NCBI GenBank assembly: GCA_021796175.1 | Contig: JAJYOM010000040.1 | Span: 1-11,837, forward strand | DNA: 11,837 nt | Direction of reading: 5' to 3' | Source: Thermoplasmata archaeon | GTDB lineage: Archaea; Thermoplasmatota; Thermoplasmata; Sysuiplasmatales; Sysuiplasmataceae | In this document: positions 1 to 6,642 of the stretch, one piece after another | Position numbering within the stretch: the first letter of the stretch is position 1 | Layout of the letters: each line of letters starts with the position of its first letter | Translations under genes and position numbers: made by a program | The notes under the pieces: generated by a model | Told to the model about the DNA's origin: nothing | Databases searched by the model: none | The model's input: the letters and a program-made list of their open reading frames with translations, nothing else

Positions 1-792
1 CTGCTTGAGCTCTGTGTGAGTGCATCATACATGGTGGGACACGACATAACAGAGGTTGTATCTGACAGGAAGATCGCTCCGGAGCAGAAGCGATGGATCA
101 GGGAAGCGATAGAAGGTCTGCTCGGACTGGAGATAGCAGAGGAATATTCCAATCAGGTCGTACTTCAGAATCTGATAGACCCGACAAAGTTCGACCTTGT
201 CCGCATGTTTGAGAGGTTCTCGGCGACGTCCAGGGCGGTTTTTGTGGATTCAGTGAAGTCGCTGGCTGAAAGCGACCGGGCGCTTGCACAGGAAGCGTAC
301 GACAGGGGATCAGAGAGCACGAAGACATTCAGACTTCTCTACAGGCTTGCACTGCAGGCTGCGGGTGAGAAGAAGCTGAGGGCTCACATGAAGCTGAAGA
401 ATGTTGCAAGCGCAGTGATTTTCCTGCAGTCTGTCATGGAGCTTGGCCGAATTGCGTATTATTCCATGAGGATTGCGCAGCATGTGCTGGAACTTAAGAG
501 CAGACCACAGCCGTCGCTGGTTTCAGCCATAGGTGAAATGGCCAGGACTGTGTCGCTTATGCAGGAGCAGGCAACGAAGGCGATACTCGAAAAGGATGTG
601 GAAATGGCGTCCTCCGTCATGGACAAACTGGAAAAGGTCAGGAGGCTGAACGAATCACTCTACCTCCAGTTCCTGCGCGAGAAGGACGAAAAATCTTCCA
701 TGGCCATCTCCCTTCTCGTGAGGGATGTGAGAAACATAGCCAGCCATTCCTCCGCCCTTGCGGAAAATGCAGTCCTCGCCGCGTTCGCCTGA
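1..792 (+). CDS. PhoU-family phosphate uptake regulator, 5'-truncated by the window edge
   Basis: The reading frame is open from base 1 to the TGA at 790-792 and gives 263 residues. GTG at 16 and ATG at 31 are possible starts, but the residues before them (LLELCVSASYMVGHD) fit the end of the domain that precedes PhoU in archaeal proteins, so the true start is probably left of the window. Archaeal PhoU proteins commonly carry an N-terminal AbrB/SpoVT-like DNA-binding domain, and that part would be missing here. The visible part is all helical, with two repeats of a three-helix PhoU bundle. The first begins around the IREAIEGLLGLEI segment, and the last helix is RDVRNIASHSSALAENAV, the position of the usual metal-binding helix in PhoU. 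Known role of the family: dampening of phosphate uptake or signalling in the cytoplasm. No Pst or Pit transport gene is visible nearby. The gene converges on the M24 peptidase with a 25-base gap. Confidence 0.8.
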   Translation: MLELCVSASYMVGHDITEVVSDRKIAPEQKRWIREAIEGLLGLEIAEEYSNQVVLQNLIDPTKFDLVRMFERFSATSRAVFVDSVKSLAESDRALAQEAYDRGSESTKTFRLLYRLALQAAGEKKLRAHMKLKNVASAVIFLQSVMELGRIAYYSMRIAQHVLELKSRPQPSLVSAIGEMARTVSLMQEQATKAILEKDVEMASSVMDKLEKVRRLNESLYLQFLREKDEKSSMAISLLVRDVRNIASHSSALAENAVLAAFA

Positions 793-817
793 AAAAGATG
801 CGCACTCATGAGAGGAC

Positions 818-1900
818 TCACCCAACTTCGATGAGCTCTTCAGGCGCATGGCCGGTGAGTATCCTGGCTGAGCTGTCACAAACTATGATATCATCCTCCA
901 CCCTGACACCGCCGAACCCTTTAAGGTAGATTCCAGGTTCAATCGTCATTGCCATTCCCTTTCTCAAAACGAGCTCGGATGCAGCGTTGAAGCCCGGATG
1001 ATCGTGTATCTCGAGCCCGATACCGTGGCCCATGCCGTGAATGAACCTGCCTCTGAATCTGCTCGCGTCGATGATGCTTCGGCCAGCAAGGTCCACATTC
1101 CTGCATAACTCACCCGACCTGACAGTGCCGATAGCGGCCTTCCTTGCCATGTTGACCGTGTCGTACATATCCTTCTGCCTTTGTGAGGCCCTTCCGAATA
1201 CAACTGTCCTGGTGACATCTGCCACGTACCTGTTGAATGTCGCACCGAAGTCTGCAAGAACGAGGTCACCCCTTCTTAACTTCCTGGGTCCGGCAGAATA
1301 GTGCGGATACGCGCTGCTGGCACCGAAGGCGACTGTCGGCTCTGAGTAAGGAAAACCGGATCCGTTCAACAGCAGCTGGCGTACCAACTCCGCCTGAAAC
1401 TCAAATTCAGTGATGCCGTCCGCAAGCGATTCGAGTGTTACTTCGTAGGCGGCCAGGCTGATTCTGCATGCATTCTGAAGATCCTTCTGTTCGGCGGATG
1501 TCTTTATGAGTCGTGCAAGGGCAATTTCCCTGGACACATCTGTGAAAATCTTGCCATGAAGCCGGCCCTCAAGCTCAATGCGGACACCTGAAGGAAGCCT
1601 GGAGCAGTTCAGACCGATTTCGGCGCTGTTCCTCAACTCCGAGGAAATAATCTGTAACATTTCGTCTCGGGAGGAGAATGTCACAACATCGCATTCGGAC
1701 TCGCTGGCAGCTTCACTGTCAAGACGGTTGGTCAGCAGGACGGTCCCTTTCCTTCTGACTATAGCTGCACACCCCTCGAAGACGCCGAACTTCACGCCAG
1801 TGAAGTAAAAGAAATTCGGATCCGCAAAGCCCTTGGACCCGTTGATTATGAGCACCGGCATTTCACAGTCCATCTTGCTGAAGAGGCGTGATTCATGCAT
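818..1900 (-). CDS. M24 family metallopeptidase, Xaa-Pro aminopeptidase/dipeptidase type
   Basis: This is a 360-residue cytoplasmic metallo-exopeptidase expected to cleave the bond before proline in peptides. The N-terminal creatinase-like domain spans about residues 10-125, and the pita-bread catalytic domain about 135-355. All five metal ligands are visible: Asp217 in LADFGA, Asp228 in VADVTRT, His292 in GMGHGIG, Glu321 in TIEPGIY and Glu335 in GVRVEDD. His200 in PHYSAG is the usual substrate-binding histidine. The length matches archaeal PepQ-like enzymes. A GTG lies at 1906, but the ATG at 1900 is preferred because a TATA-like ATTTAA box on the minus strand (1924-1929) lies about 26 bases upstream, which fits a leaderless transcript; no Shine-Dalgarno sequence is present. 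It is a single gene, not in an operon. M24 also includes methionine aminopeptidase and creatinase, but the N-terminal domain and GHGIG/HDHPG pattern favour a prolidase-type enzyme. The exact substrate (dipeptide or longer) is not determined. Confidence 0.9.
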   Translation of the reverse strand: MHESRLFSKMDCEMPVLIINGSKGFADPNFFYFTGVKFGVFEGCAAIVRRKGTVLLTNRLDSEAASESECDVVTFSSRDEMLQIISSELRNSAEIGLNCSRLPSGVRIELEGRLHGKIFTDVSREIALARLIKTSAEQKDLQNACRISLAAYEVTLESLADGITEFEFQAELVRQLLLNGSGFPYSEPTVAFGASSAYPHYSAGPRKLRRGDLVLADFGATFNRYVADVTRTVVFGRASQRQKDMYDTVNMARKAAIGTVRSGELCRNVDLAGRSIIDASRFRGRFIHGMGHGIGLEIHDHPGFNAASELVLRKGMAMTIEPGIYLKGFGGVRVEDDIIVCDSSARILTGHAPEELIEVG

Positions 1901-1923
1901 GAGCACAGAATATGCATTGGCTG

Positions 1924-1929
1924 TTAAAT
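1924..1929 (-). promoter_or_regulatory. TATA-like box of the M24 peptidase gene
   Basis: ATTTAA on the minus strand is centred about 26 bases upstream of the ATG at 1900. This is the spacing expected for archaeal TBP binding and a transcript that starts at or next to the start codon. Confidence 0.5.
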
Positions 1930-2236
1930 GCTTCCCAGAAGGTCAAATCCTGCTCTGCATCCTGCTTTTTTGAGTCTGATGACACCTGCAGCACAAGACC
2001 GTTGCGATGGGTCCGGACGAAAGGTAGCATAGCAAAAGTGCCGTCGCGATATTCGAATTCCTGCAAACTGCAGATCGGATAGGGGGCCAATTTGCATTGA
2101 TTGCTTTGACAATTGCAAAATATGCGGAATTGCCCTCGATTGTATCCACTGGCCATGACCAGACAGACAAATCATTGTCTGACTGAATCGCATGTATGAA
2201 ATGGGGAAGAGGTTTGCAAATCATTTGGCCTATTGT
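1930..2236. other. intergenic stretch with no supported gene
   Basis: About 300 bases lie between the M24 promoter and the end of the cupredoxin gene. Minus-strand reading frames of about 87-93 codons overlap one another here in all three frames. None has a recognisable domain, a ribosome binding site or a TATA box, so none is called. A 6-base inverted repeat (CAGACA / TGTCTG, 2164-2181) lies about 56 bases past the cupredoxin stop; it has no T-rich tail and is not a convincing terminator. Confidence 0.4.
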
Positions 2237-2905
2237 TCAACTGACGTTTACTGTTCCGGCCATCCATCCGGGTGTGTCCATGGCTCCCTGCCAGCCTGAG
2301 GAGCCGCTTCCGCATGCAGCCATGCAGTGCCAGTGGTATACTCCGGACGACAGCGTGAATACTGCAGTCTCGACTGACGAGGGCTCAATGGGTATATTGA
2401 GCACTGTTGTGGACCCGAGCTGCACCGTAAAGGTATGTGCTATGTTGCTGTCATTCACAAAGCTGACGGGCTGGCTGGAAACAACGCTGATTCCGCCTAC
2501 GTCCGTAGCCTCTGTGGAGTTGATATTTGTGTTGTTTGCTATAAATATCACATTGCCGACGGTTCCCGTGACATTTGCGAACTGTGGCGCGACAGCGGCT
2601 GACCCGCTGTCATAGTTGATTATCGTCACATGGATTGGAACACCCGCGGGGAGACTGATGTTGGCAGAGGATGTAAGCTGGCTGTTCTGAAGGACAAAGA
2701 ATGCCGGCTCGTAGCCGATTGTGCTGTTGTACCAGTTATTTGTAGTTATCACTATGGTGAGGTCATACGACTGATTGCCTGAAGAAACCTGCCCGCCCGA
2801 AACTGTGTTGCCTTTTGCCAGATTAGAAAGCATGAAACCGCCGTAGACGGCGCCTATCATTATTACAACAATGCCTAATGCAAAGAGGACTTCCGATTTT
2901 TGCAT
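2237..2905 (-). CDS. membrane-anchored cupredoxin-domain protein, possible respiratory copper protein
   Basis: The protein has 222 residues. A hydrophobic segment at about residues 7-27 looks like an uncleaved N-terminal membrane anchor. The rest is a Ser/Thr/Asn/Val-rich beta-sandwich that would face outside, typical for acidophile surface proteins. Candidate copper ligands are His157 in NIAHTFT and the C-terminal cluster His191-Trp-His193-Cys194-x3-Cys198-Gly, followed by Met209 and Met215. The C-x3-C-G spacing resembles the CuA loop of cytochrome oxidase subunit II, but the usual H-x2-M after it is replaced by a Gly/Ser-rich insertion and a PGWMAG end. The likely role, by inference, is electron transfer to a terminal oxidase, comparable to archaeal sulfocyanin or a subunit II-like protein. 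The ATG at 2905 has a weak GTGAT ribosome-binding match three bases upstream. It appears to be a single gene, separate from the radical SAM gene by nearly 300 bases. Cupredoxin fold: confident; type of copper centre: uncertain. Confidence 0.75.
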   Translation of the reverse strand: MQKSEVLFALGIVVIMIGAVYGGFMLSNLAKGNTVSGGQVSSGNQSYDLTIVITTNNWYNSTIGYEPAFFVLQNSQLTSSANISLPAGVPIHVTIINYDSGSAAVAPQFANVTGTVGNVIFIANNTNINSTEATDVGGISVVSSQPVSFVNDSNIAHTFTVQLGSTTVLNIPIEPSSVETAVFTLSSGVYHWHCMAACGSGSSGWQGAMDTPGWMAGTVNVS

Positions 2906-2972
2906 TTCATCACTGTGACCAGCTTAACCCTGCGGTTATTAGTCCCCTCCTCCTGATATGTGAGGCGACTTC

Positions 2973-2980
2973 TTTAAATA
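2973..2980 (-). promoter_or_regulatory. TATA-like box upstream of the cupredoxin gene
   Basis: The run TTTAAATA on the plus strand (TATTTAAA on the minus strand) lies about 70 bases upstream of the ATG at 2905. It predicts a transcript start near 2950 and a leader of about 45 bases. It is the only strong AT box in the 294-base gap before the radical SAM gene; the rest of that gap shows no gene. Confidence 0.4.
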
Positions 2981-3199
2981 TGAAAAATTCGAAAAAGACA
3001 GTCGGAAATCGTGGCAAGCTGCAGGTCAAAACCAAATTTGCTCCGGGCAAATGGGCGAATATGGAAATGGCCTGTCCATCCGGGCCCGTCCGATACAACA
3101 GCCGGAGAGTTTCAACACTTCGGATATTGGGGCAGTAATTCAAATATTGTCGTTCCCGGGTTCAGAATCGACTTGATTAGCCCTTCTTTACTTAGCCCT

Positions 3200-4759
3200 T
3201 CACTTTGCAGCTGAATATATCGGCATATTCTCCGAGGCAGTGAGCTCCTTTATCGCATTTCCGGTTAACCCAACTGCTTCGGTGGCTTTAAAGAGGTCCC
3301 TGGTCTCCTTCAGCCGGGCTGGAAAGGTCAACATATCTTTGAGATAAACAAGCAGCTTCTGAAGGACATAGTCTGTGGCCAAGTCCAGGAGAGCGGCCTT
3401 CTCACCGACCATTGATTGTTTCCTGAACTTGAATCTGAAATAACTCTTAATCTGGAAGAAATAGACACCGAACGTCTGTATAGCCTGAATTGTCACAGGG
3501 CTGACGCCGGTTCTCATAACCGGGGTGAGTATATCGAACCTTTCCCAGTCTGTTGTTATCAGGCTGTTTTTCCTGATTGAGTCGTAGAATACTCCTGTCC
3601 CCGGAAATGGCGTATAGACGGTGAATTGAATCAGGTCCGCACCCGAATTCACAAGTTTTGAACCGAACCTCACTGTCTTTAGCATGTCAGCTACTGTCTC
3701 AAAAGGCGCTCCGAGCATGATACTGCACAGTGTGAGAACACCATTCCTGTCCAGTATCTCCACCGCCTTCTGGGAAGTCGATGGCCTCAGTGCCTTCCTC
3801 ATTCTCCTGAGTGTTTCGCGGCTGCCCGATTCAACGCCTATAGCGGCCATTCTCATTCCAGCCCTGGCGGCATGCCCAACCAGATCCGGATGCCTCACTA
3901 CTGCATCAGGTCGTGTCTGAGCTATCCACCTGATACCCAACTTTCTCTGTATGATTTCATCAAAGAGTTTCCTGCGTTCTGCGACGACCGGTTCAGCGAA
4001 GAAGACATCATCGGTGAAGAATACCCAGCCATATCCAAGACTTTGCGCATATTCCAGCTCGCGCAAAATTCTGCCGTTGGATTTGCTGCGCCACCGGTTC
4101 CCCCAGACGGGGGTGACTGAACAGAAATCGCAGGCATAAGGGCAGCCCCTGGACGTCTCCAGGCATATAACAGATTGCAAAGACCCGAATGATTCAAGCC
4201 TGTATTTTGAAGGATCGACCAAATCAAGAGCAGGCAGGGACAGCGTGTCGAGATCTCTTATCAGTTCCCGCCTGGATGTTCTGAAAATATCACCATCTTT
4301 CCGGTAGACTATGCCCTTCACCTTTGAGAGACCTTCACTGTTGCGCACCACATCGGCTATTTCTGAAATTGTCCTGTCACCCTCACCCAGGACCACAATA
4401 TCGAAACCTGCCCTGATCAACTCTTCTGCCATGAATGTGGCGTGGTGCCCACCGGCGATGAACTTGACGTCTGGCAGGATGCTCCGGGTCTTCCTTATAA
4501 TTTCGACTGCTGTGTTGTGAGCGGCAGTCGCATGTAAAGTGATGCCGACGAGTTCGGGGGAGATTGCTGCGAGTTCCCTCACCACATCATCTGTGCTCTT
4601 CTCATCCGCTTCCATATCTATTATGGACACGCTGTTTTCGCCTGAGCGAAGCAGTTCACCGGCGAGCTGCAGCAAACCTATAGGAACTGGCAGGAAACCA
4701 AGCTTCTTCAGAAAGAGACTGCCAGTCCTGTGAGAAGGTCTGATTAGGACTATCCTCAT
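3200..4759 (-). CDS. B12-binding-domain radical SAM enzyme, substrate unknown
   Basis: The enzyme has 519 residues. An N-terminal cobalamin-binding Rossmann-type domain covers about residues 1-145, with the P-x-GL-x-LA-x2-L segment near residue 30, GGHHATF at about 103-109 and the LGEGD turn at about 124-128. The canonical DxHxxG lower-axial motif is absent, as in many members of this class. The radical SAM barrel follows, with the iron-sulfur ligands Cys206, Cys210 and Cys213 in RGCPYACDFC, a GVESGS segment at 308-313 that fits SAM binding, and TPFPGTG at 383-389. The last 100 residues are basic and helical. The overall build matches the BchE/HpnJ-like class and archaeal lipid-modifying radical SAM enzymes; no neighbour reveals the substrate. 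Start: the ATG at 4759 is preferred over GTGs at 4768 and 4771 because the strong GGTGGTG ribosome binding site six bases upstream overlaps those GTGs. The protein is probably cytoplasmic, possibly membrane-associated. Radical SAM/B12 architecture: very sure; function: open. Confidence 0.92.
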   Translation of the reverse strand: MRIVLIRPSHRTGSLFLKKLGFLPVPIGLLQLAGELLRSGENSVSIIDMEADEKSTDDVVRELAAISPELVGITLHATAAHNTAVEIIRKTRSILPDVKFIAGGHHATFMAEELIRAGFDIVVLGEGDRTISEIADVVRNSEGLSKVKGIVYRKDGDIFRTSRRELIRDLDTLSLPALDLVDPSKYRLESFGSLQSVICLETSRGCPYACDFCSVTPVWGNRWRSKSNGRILRELEYAQSLGYGWVFFTDDVFFAEPVVAERRKLFDEIIQRKLGIRWIAQTRPDAVVRHPDLVGHAARAGMRMAAIGVESGSRETLRRMRKALRPSTSQKAVEILDRNGVLTLCSIMLGAPFETVADMLKTVRFGSKLVNSGADLIQFTVYTPFPGTGVFYDSIRKNSLITTDWERFDILTPVMRTGVSPVTIQAIQTFGVYFFQIKSYFRFKFRKQSMVGEKAALLDLATDYVLQKLLVYLKDMLTFPARLKETRDLFKATEAVGLTGNAIKELTASENMPIYSAAK

Positions 4760-4760
4760 G

Positions 4761-4961
4761 TTAAGCACCACCAGGTGAACCCTGAAGACAGAGGCGGCAA
4801 TTCGTCCCGGACCGACAATAGATAGTCCGTTTGACTAAACACTCTATGTATCTGTCCTCGCCACTTCTGCCGCACAACACAAGTTCAGATGCCTGTTCGC
4901 CCGGGTACGCTGACAGCTGACTGGCCTCCTTGATGTGTTCTGACAGTAATGAATGAATAAT
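4761..4961 (-). CDS. possible small Cys-rich protein directly upstream of the radical SAM gene
   Basis: A minus-strand frame of 66 sense codons lies between the TGA at 4962-4964 and the TAA at 4761-4763. The TAA is one base before the ATG of the radical SAM gene, an arrangement typical of translationally coupled genes. There is no in-frame ATG. A perfect GGAGG (4967-4971) lies five bases before an ATT codon at 4961, so an unusual ATT start is possible; otherwise GTG at 4880 would give 39 residues. The translation starts with an amphipathic stretch (SLLSEHIKEASQL) and ends with five cysteines at about positions 30, 41, 49, 55 and 58, including C-x5-C-x2-C, which suggests a metal site. I do not recognise the family. 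It could instead be only an untranslated leader or a gene remnant; a frame of this length open by chance is not rare. Confidence 0.35.
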   Translation of the reverse strand: MIHSLLSEHIKEASQLSAYPGEQASELVLCGRSGEDRYIECLVKRTIYCRSGTNCRLCLQGSPGGA

Positions 4962-4996
4962 TCAATCCTCCACTTCACATATCATGCGTCGAAATG

Positions 4997-5002
4997 ATAT
5001 AT
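4997..5002 (-). promoter_or_regulatory. TATA-like box of the radical SAM unit
   Basis: ATATAT on both strands, in the minus-strand context CATATATC. It predicts a transcript start near 4973, just before the GGAGG at 4967-4971, so the radical SAM message would carry a leader of about 214 bases that contains the possible Cys-rich ORF. Confidence 0.4.
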
Positions 5003-5108
5003 GGCTGGCAAATTCAACCCCCCCACGGCAACAGGCCAGCGGCATTAATGGATTGACGGGCCCGGGCGAGAGGAGGACCGGGAAATCTGCCTTTGCGAGA
5101 TAATCGGA

Positions 5109-5123
5109 ATAAAGGATAAAATG
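5109..5123 (-). terminator. possible U-rich terminator after the small barrel protein gene
   Basis: The minus strand reads ATTTTATCCTTTATT shortly after the TGA at 5148-5150. Archaeal RNA polymerase terminates at T-rich runs without a needed hairpin. The run is interrupted, so this is weak. The remaining bases to 5002 contain a run of seven C (5018-5024) and a GC-rich patch but no gene. Confidence 0.3.
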
Positions 5124-5147
5124 TTTGAGCCTGCGCTGCTGCACTGT

Positions 5148-5408
5148 TCAGTATAATCTGCTGAGCTCTGATACCGACCACTGGGTCGGCGGGTTGACTT
5201 TCTGCAGAAGCTCTGAAATTGCACTCTTGTTCGGTGCATCCCATGTGCAGAAAGCTTTCGGCTCGCCGGCTGCAACTGAGATTGATTTCAGCCTGAAACC
5301 GTCAGGCAACTTTGAAGCCTTAGCCATCTCCACTATTCCGTTGACAGTCCTCACAACGATTTCGCTCTGTTCGGGTTTCCAAGTGTGCTGTACCAGAAAT
5401 TCCGACAT
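5148..5408 (-). CDS. small ferredoxin-like alpha/beta-barrel protein (resembles DUF3303/DUF4242-type proteins)
   Basis: The protein has 86 residues and is probably cytoplasmic, with no signal peptide or membrane segment. The pattern is beta (MSEFLVQHTWK), helix (QSEIVVRTVNGIVEMAKAS), beta (GFRLKSISVAA), beta (EPKAFCTWDAP), helix (KSAISELLQKV), then PPTQW and a final strand. This order is typical of small dimeric alpha/beta barrels whose functions are mostly unknown. A single Cys54 lies in the third strand (AFCTWDAP). The frame extends further upstream, but the ATG at 5408 has an AGGTGA ribosome binding site seven bases before it. The upstream extension would overlap the divergent HTH-10 gene. 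The gene is transcribed away from that regulator and shares its promoter region, so it may be a regulated target. Family assignment rests on secondary-structure pattern and wording of motifs only. Confidence 0.7.
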   Translation of the reverse strand: MSEFLVQHTWKPEQSEIVVRTVNGIVEMAKASKLPDGFRLKSISVAAGEPKAFCTWDAPNKSAISELLQKVNPPTQWSVSELSRLY

Positions 5409-5429
5409 TCTATATTCACCTGCACTTAA

Positions 5430-5472
5430 AACGGTGCTATTGTAGATATAATTGATACCGTTGTAGAACGGT
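5430..5472. promoter_or_regulatory. bidirectional promoter with three AACGGT motifs
   Basis: The 70-base gap between two divergent genes holds a TATA-like run GATATAATTG (5445-5454) usable in both directions. AACGGT occurs at 5430-5435 and 5467-5472 on the plus strand and at 5457-5462 on the minus strand. The first two form a perfect inverted repeat that flanks the TATA box, and the third is ten bases from the second. The two plus-strand copies share the longer form AACGGTG-x-TA. This looks like an operator, perhaps of the adjacent HTH-10 regulator. Confidence 0.5.
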
Positions 5473-5478
5473 GATAAC

Positions 5479-6195
5479 ATGGAAGAAATTGTACTGAAGC
5501 TGGGACATGAGCTGCCTTTCAACAACGTTTCCAGGCTCTTCCCGGAAACAAGGATTTACAGATGGTGCAATTCGCAGGTTGACTACCTGGAGTTTGAGTC
5601 GCCCGATCCGGCAGAACTCGAGAAGATTCGCCTTAGACTTGCAGAATTTGCAGGACACCTGCACAGCAGTATCATCTTCAGCTCAACGAACGGCACTGTC
5701 ATGACTACGATGGTGACCTGCCGGTGCAGCAACGCGAACTCCACCGTGAGAATGACAGAGAGCGCAGACTGCCTCTGGAAAGCACCTGTGACATACAGCG
5801 GAGGATATGAGACACTTACTGTAATTTCCCCCGAGAATCAGAATTTCAGGAATCTGTATTCATCTTTGAAAAACATAGGGAGCGTTGACATAGTCAGGAA
5901 GACAAGACTCCTTCCGAATGCTCTAAGGGATTCCTACACAATTTCTCTGTCAGATCTGTTTGGGAACATGACACAGAAGCAGGCAGGGAATCTCGCCACA
6001 GCCGCTGCAGCAGGCTACTTTGACATACCAAAAGGCGTGACGCTTGAATCACTTGCGGGAAGGGAGAAGATAAGCCAGTCGACATTACAGGAGCACGTAA
6101 GCAAGGCGGAGTCGAAACTGATGCAGGCTGTAACACCCTACATTCGTCTTTACGTGAGCTCCGTCCTGAGGCTGTCCACTGAACAGAATATGTGA
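5479..6195 (+). CDS. HTH-10 domain regulator (bacterio-opsin activator-like)
   Basis: This 238-residue archaeal transcription factor has an N-terminal alpha/beta sensor-like region of about 150 residues and a C-terminal HTH-10 domain at about 164-215. The HTH part shows the family signature: MTQKQ at the start, the AAAAGYFDIPKGVTLESLA stretch, then SQSTLQEHVSKAESKL as the recognition helix. Known relatives (Bat-like proteins of haloarchaea and Thermoplasmata) are cytoplasmic DNA-binding regulators, often with small-molecule or redox-sensing N-termini; here Cys30, Cys81, Cys83 and Cys98 could contribute to sensing, which is an inference. The ATG at 5479 follows GGTGAT with a three-base gap. 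The predicted transcript start (about 26 bases from the shared TATA box) is only a few bases before the ATG. It converges on arsC with a 12-base gap, so its 3' end may interact with that of the ars operon. The target genes are unknown; the divergent small barrel gene is the best candidate. Confidence 0.85.
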   Translation: MEEIVLKLGHELPFNNVSRLFPETRIYRWCNSQVDYLEFESPDPAELEKIRLRLAEFAGHLHSSIIFSSTNGTVMTTMVTCRCSNANSTVRMTESADCLWKAPVTYSGGYETLTVISPENQNFRNLYSSLKNIGSVDIVRKTRLLPNALRDSYTISLSDLFGNMTQKQAGNLATAAAAGYFDIPKGVTLESLAGREKISQSTLQEHVSKAESKLMQAVTPYIRLYVSSVLRLSTEQNM

Positions 6196-6207
6196 ACAGC
6201 GCTGCGA

Positions 6208-6642
6208 TCAGCCTTTCTGCTTCAGCCTCTTCTGACTGAACAGGTCCATTATCTTCCGCTCAATCTCATCCCTTATTTTCCGGACTGTATCGATGCTCTT
6301 GCCTTTCGGATCTTCAATGTGCCACTCGATCAGTTTCTTGCGCATTGCCGCCACCATCGGTCTTGGACATGCCTCCTCTACAGAGCAGCCCATCGTGACT
6401 ACGAGATCTGCCTCGGAAATCATATCCTGTGTGAGAATGCTTGGCTTCCTGCCCGACATGTCTATCCCCTTCTCCTTCATCGCACTTACAACCGCAGGAT
6501 TAAGTTCCGCTGAGGGGATTGTTCCTGCACTCCTGCTCACAATGCCAAGTCTGGTTGCGAATGCCTCTGCCATCTGGCTCCTCCCCGCATTTTCAACACA
6601 CACAAACAAAACAGATCCCTGTCCCTCCCCGTCCAGTGTCAT
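6208..6642 (-). CDS. arsC: arsenate reductase ArsC, low-molecular-weight phosphatase fold
   Basis: The protein has 144 residues and reduces arsenate to arsenite in the cytoplasm. The phosphatase P-loop is Cys15-VENAG-Arg21-Ser22 near the N-terminus (LFVCVENAGRS), followed by QMAEAFA, the classical ArsC/LMW-PTP start. Two further cysteines, Cys86 and Cys92 (MGCSVEEACP), lie where thioredoxin-coupled ArsC enzymes carry their redox pair, and the WHIEDPKGKS segment supplies the general acid Asp111. A thioredoxin-linked mechanism is therefore likely, although no thioredoxin gene is in view. The ATG at 6642 overlaps the stop of arsR as ATGA and is preceded by AGGTGAT, so translation is coupled. It is the last gene of the minus-strand acr3-arsR-arsC operon. 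A plain tyrosine phosphatase is less likely given the extra cysteines and the operon. Confidence 0.93.
   Translation of the reverse strand: MTLDGEGQGSVLFVCVENAGRSQMAEAFATRLGIVSRSAGTIPSAELNPAVVSAMKEKGIDMSGRKPSILTQDMISEADLVVTMGCSVEEACPRPMVAAMRKKLIEWHIEDPKGKSIDTVRKIRDEIERKIMDLFSQKRLKQKG

Noticed and set aside
2164..2181. Hairpin CAGACA-N6-TGTCTG downstream of the cupredoxin gene
   Set aside because: The stem is only six base pairs and has no T-rich tract after it on the transcribed strand; such repeats arise by chance.
1893..2224. Overlapping minus-strand open frames of 87-93 codons in all three frames
   Set aside because: No frame has a recognisable motif, a ribosome binding site or a TATA box, and three simultaneous open frames point to base composition rather than coding.
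2910..3143. 77-codon minus-strand frame upstream of the cupredoxin gene
   Set aside because: It has no ribosome binding site, covers the TATA-like promoter of the cupredoxin gene, and shows no family pattern.
3165..3199. Direct repeat AGGGCTAA after the radical SAM stop codon (minus strand)
   Set aside because: Two short copies without a T-rich run or hairpin; too little to call a terminator or repeat element.
5057..5064. GC-rich palindrome CGGGCCCG
   Set aside because: Eight bases in a GC-rich patch with no second copy and no relation to a promoter or stop codon.
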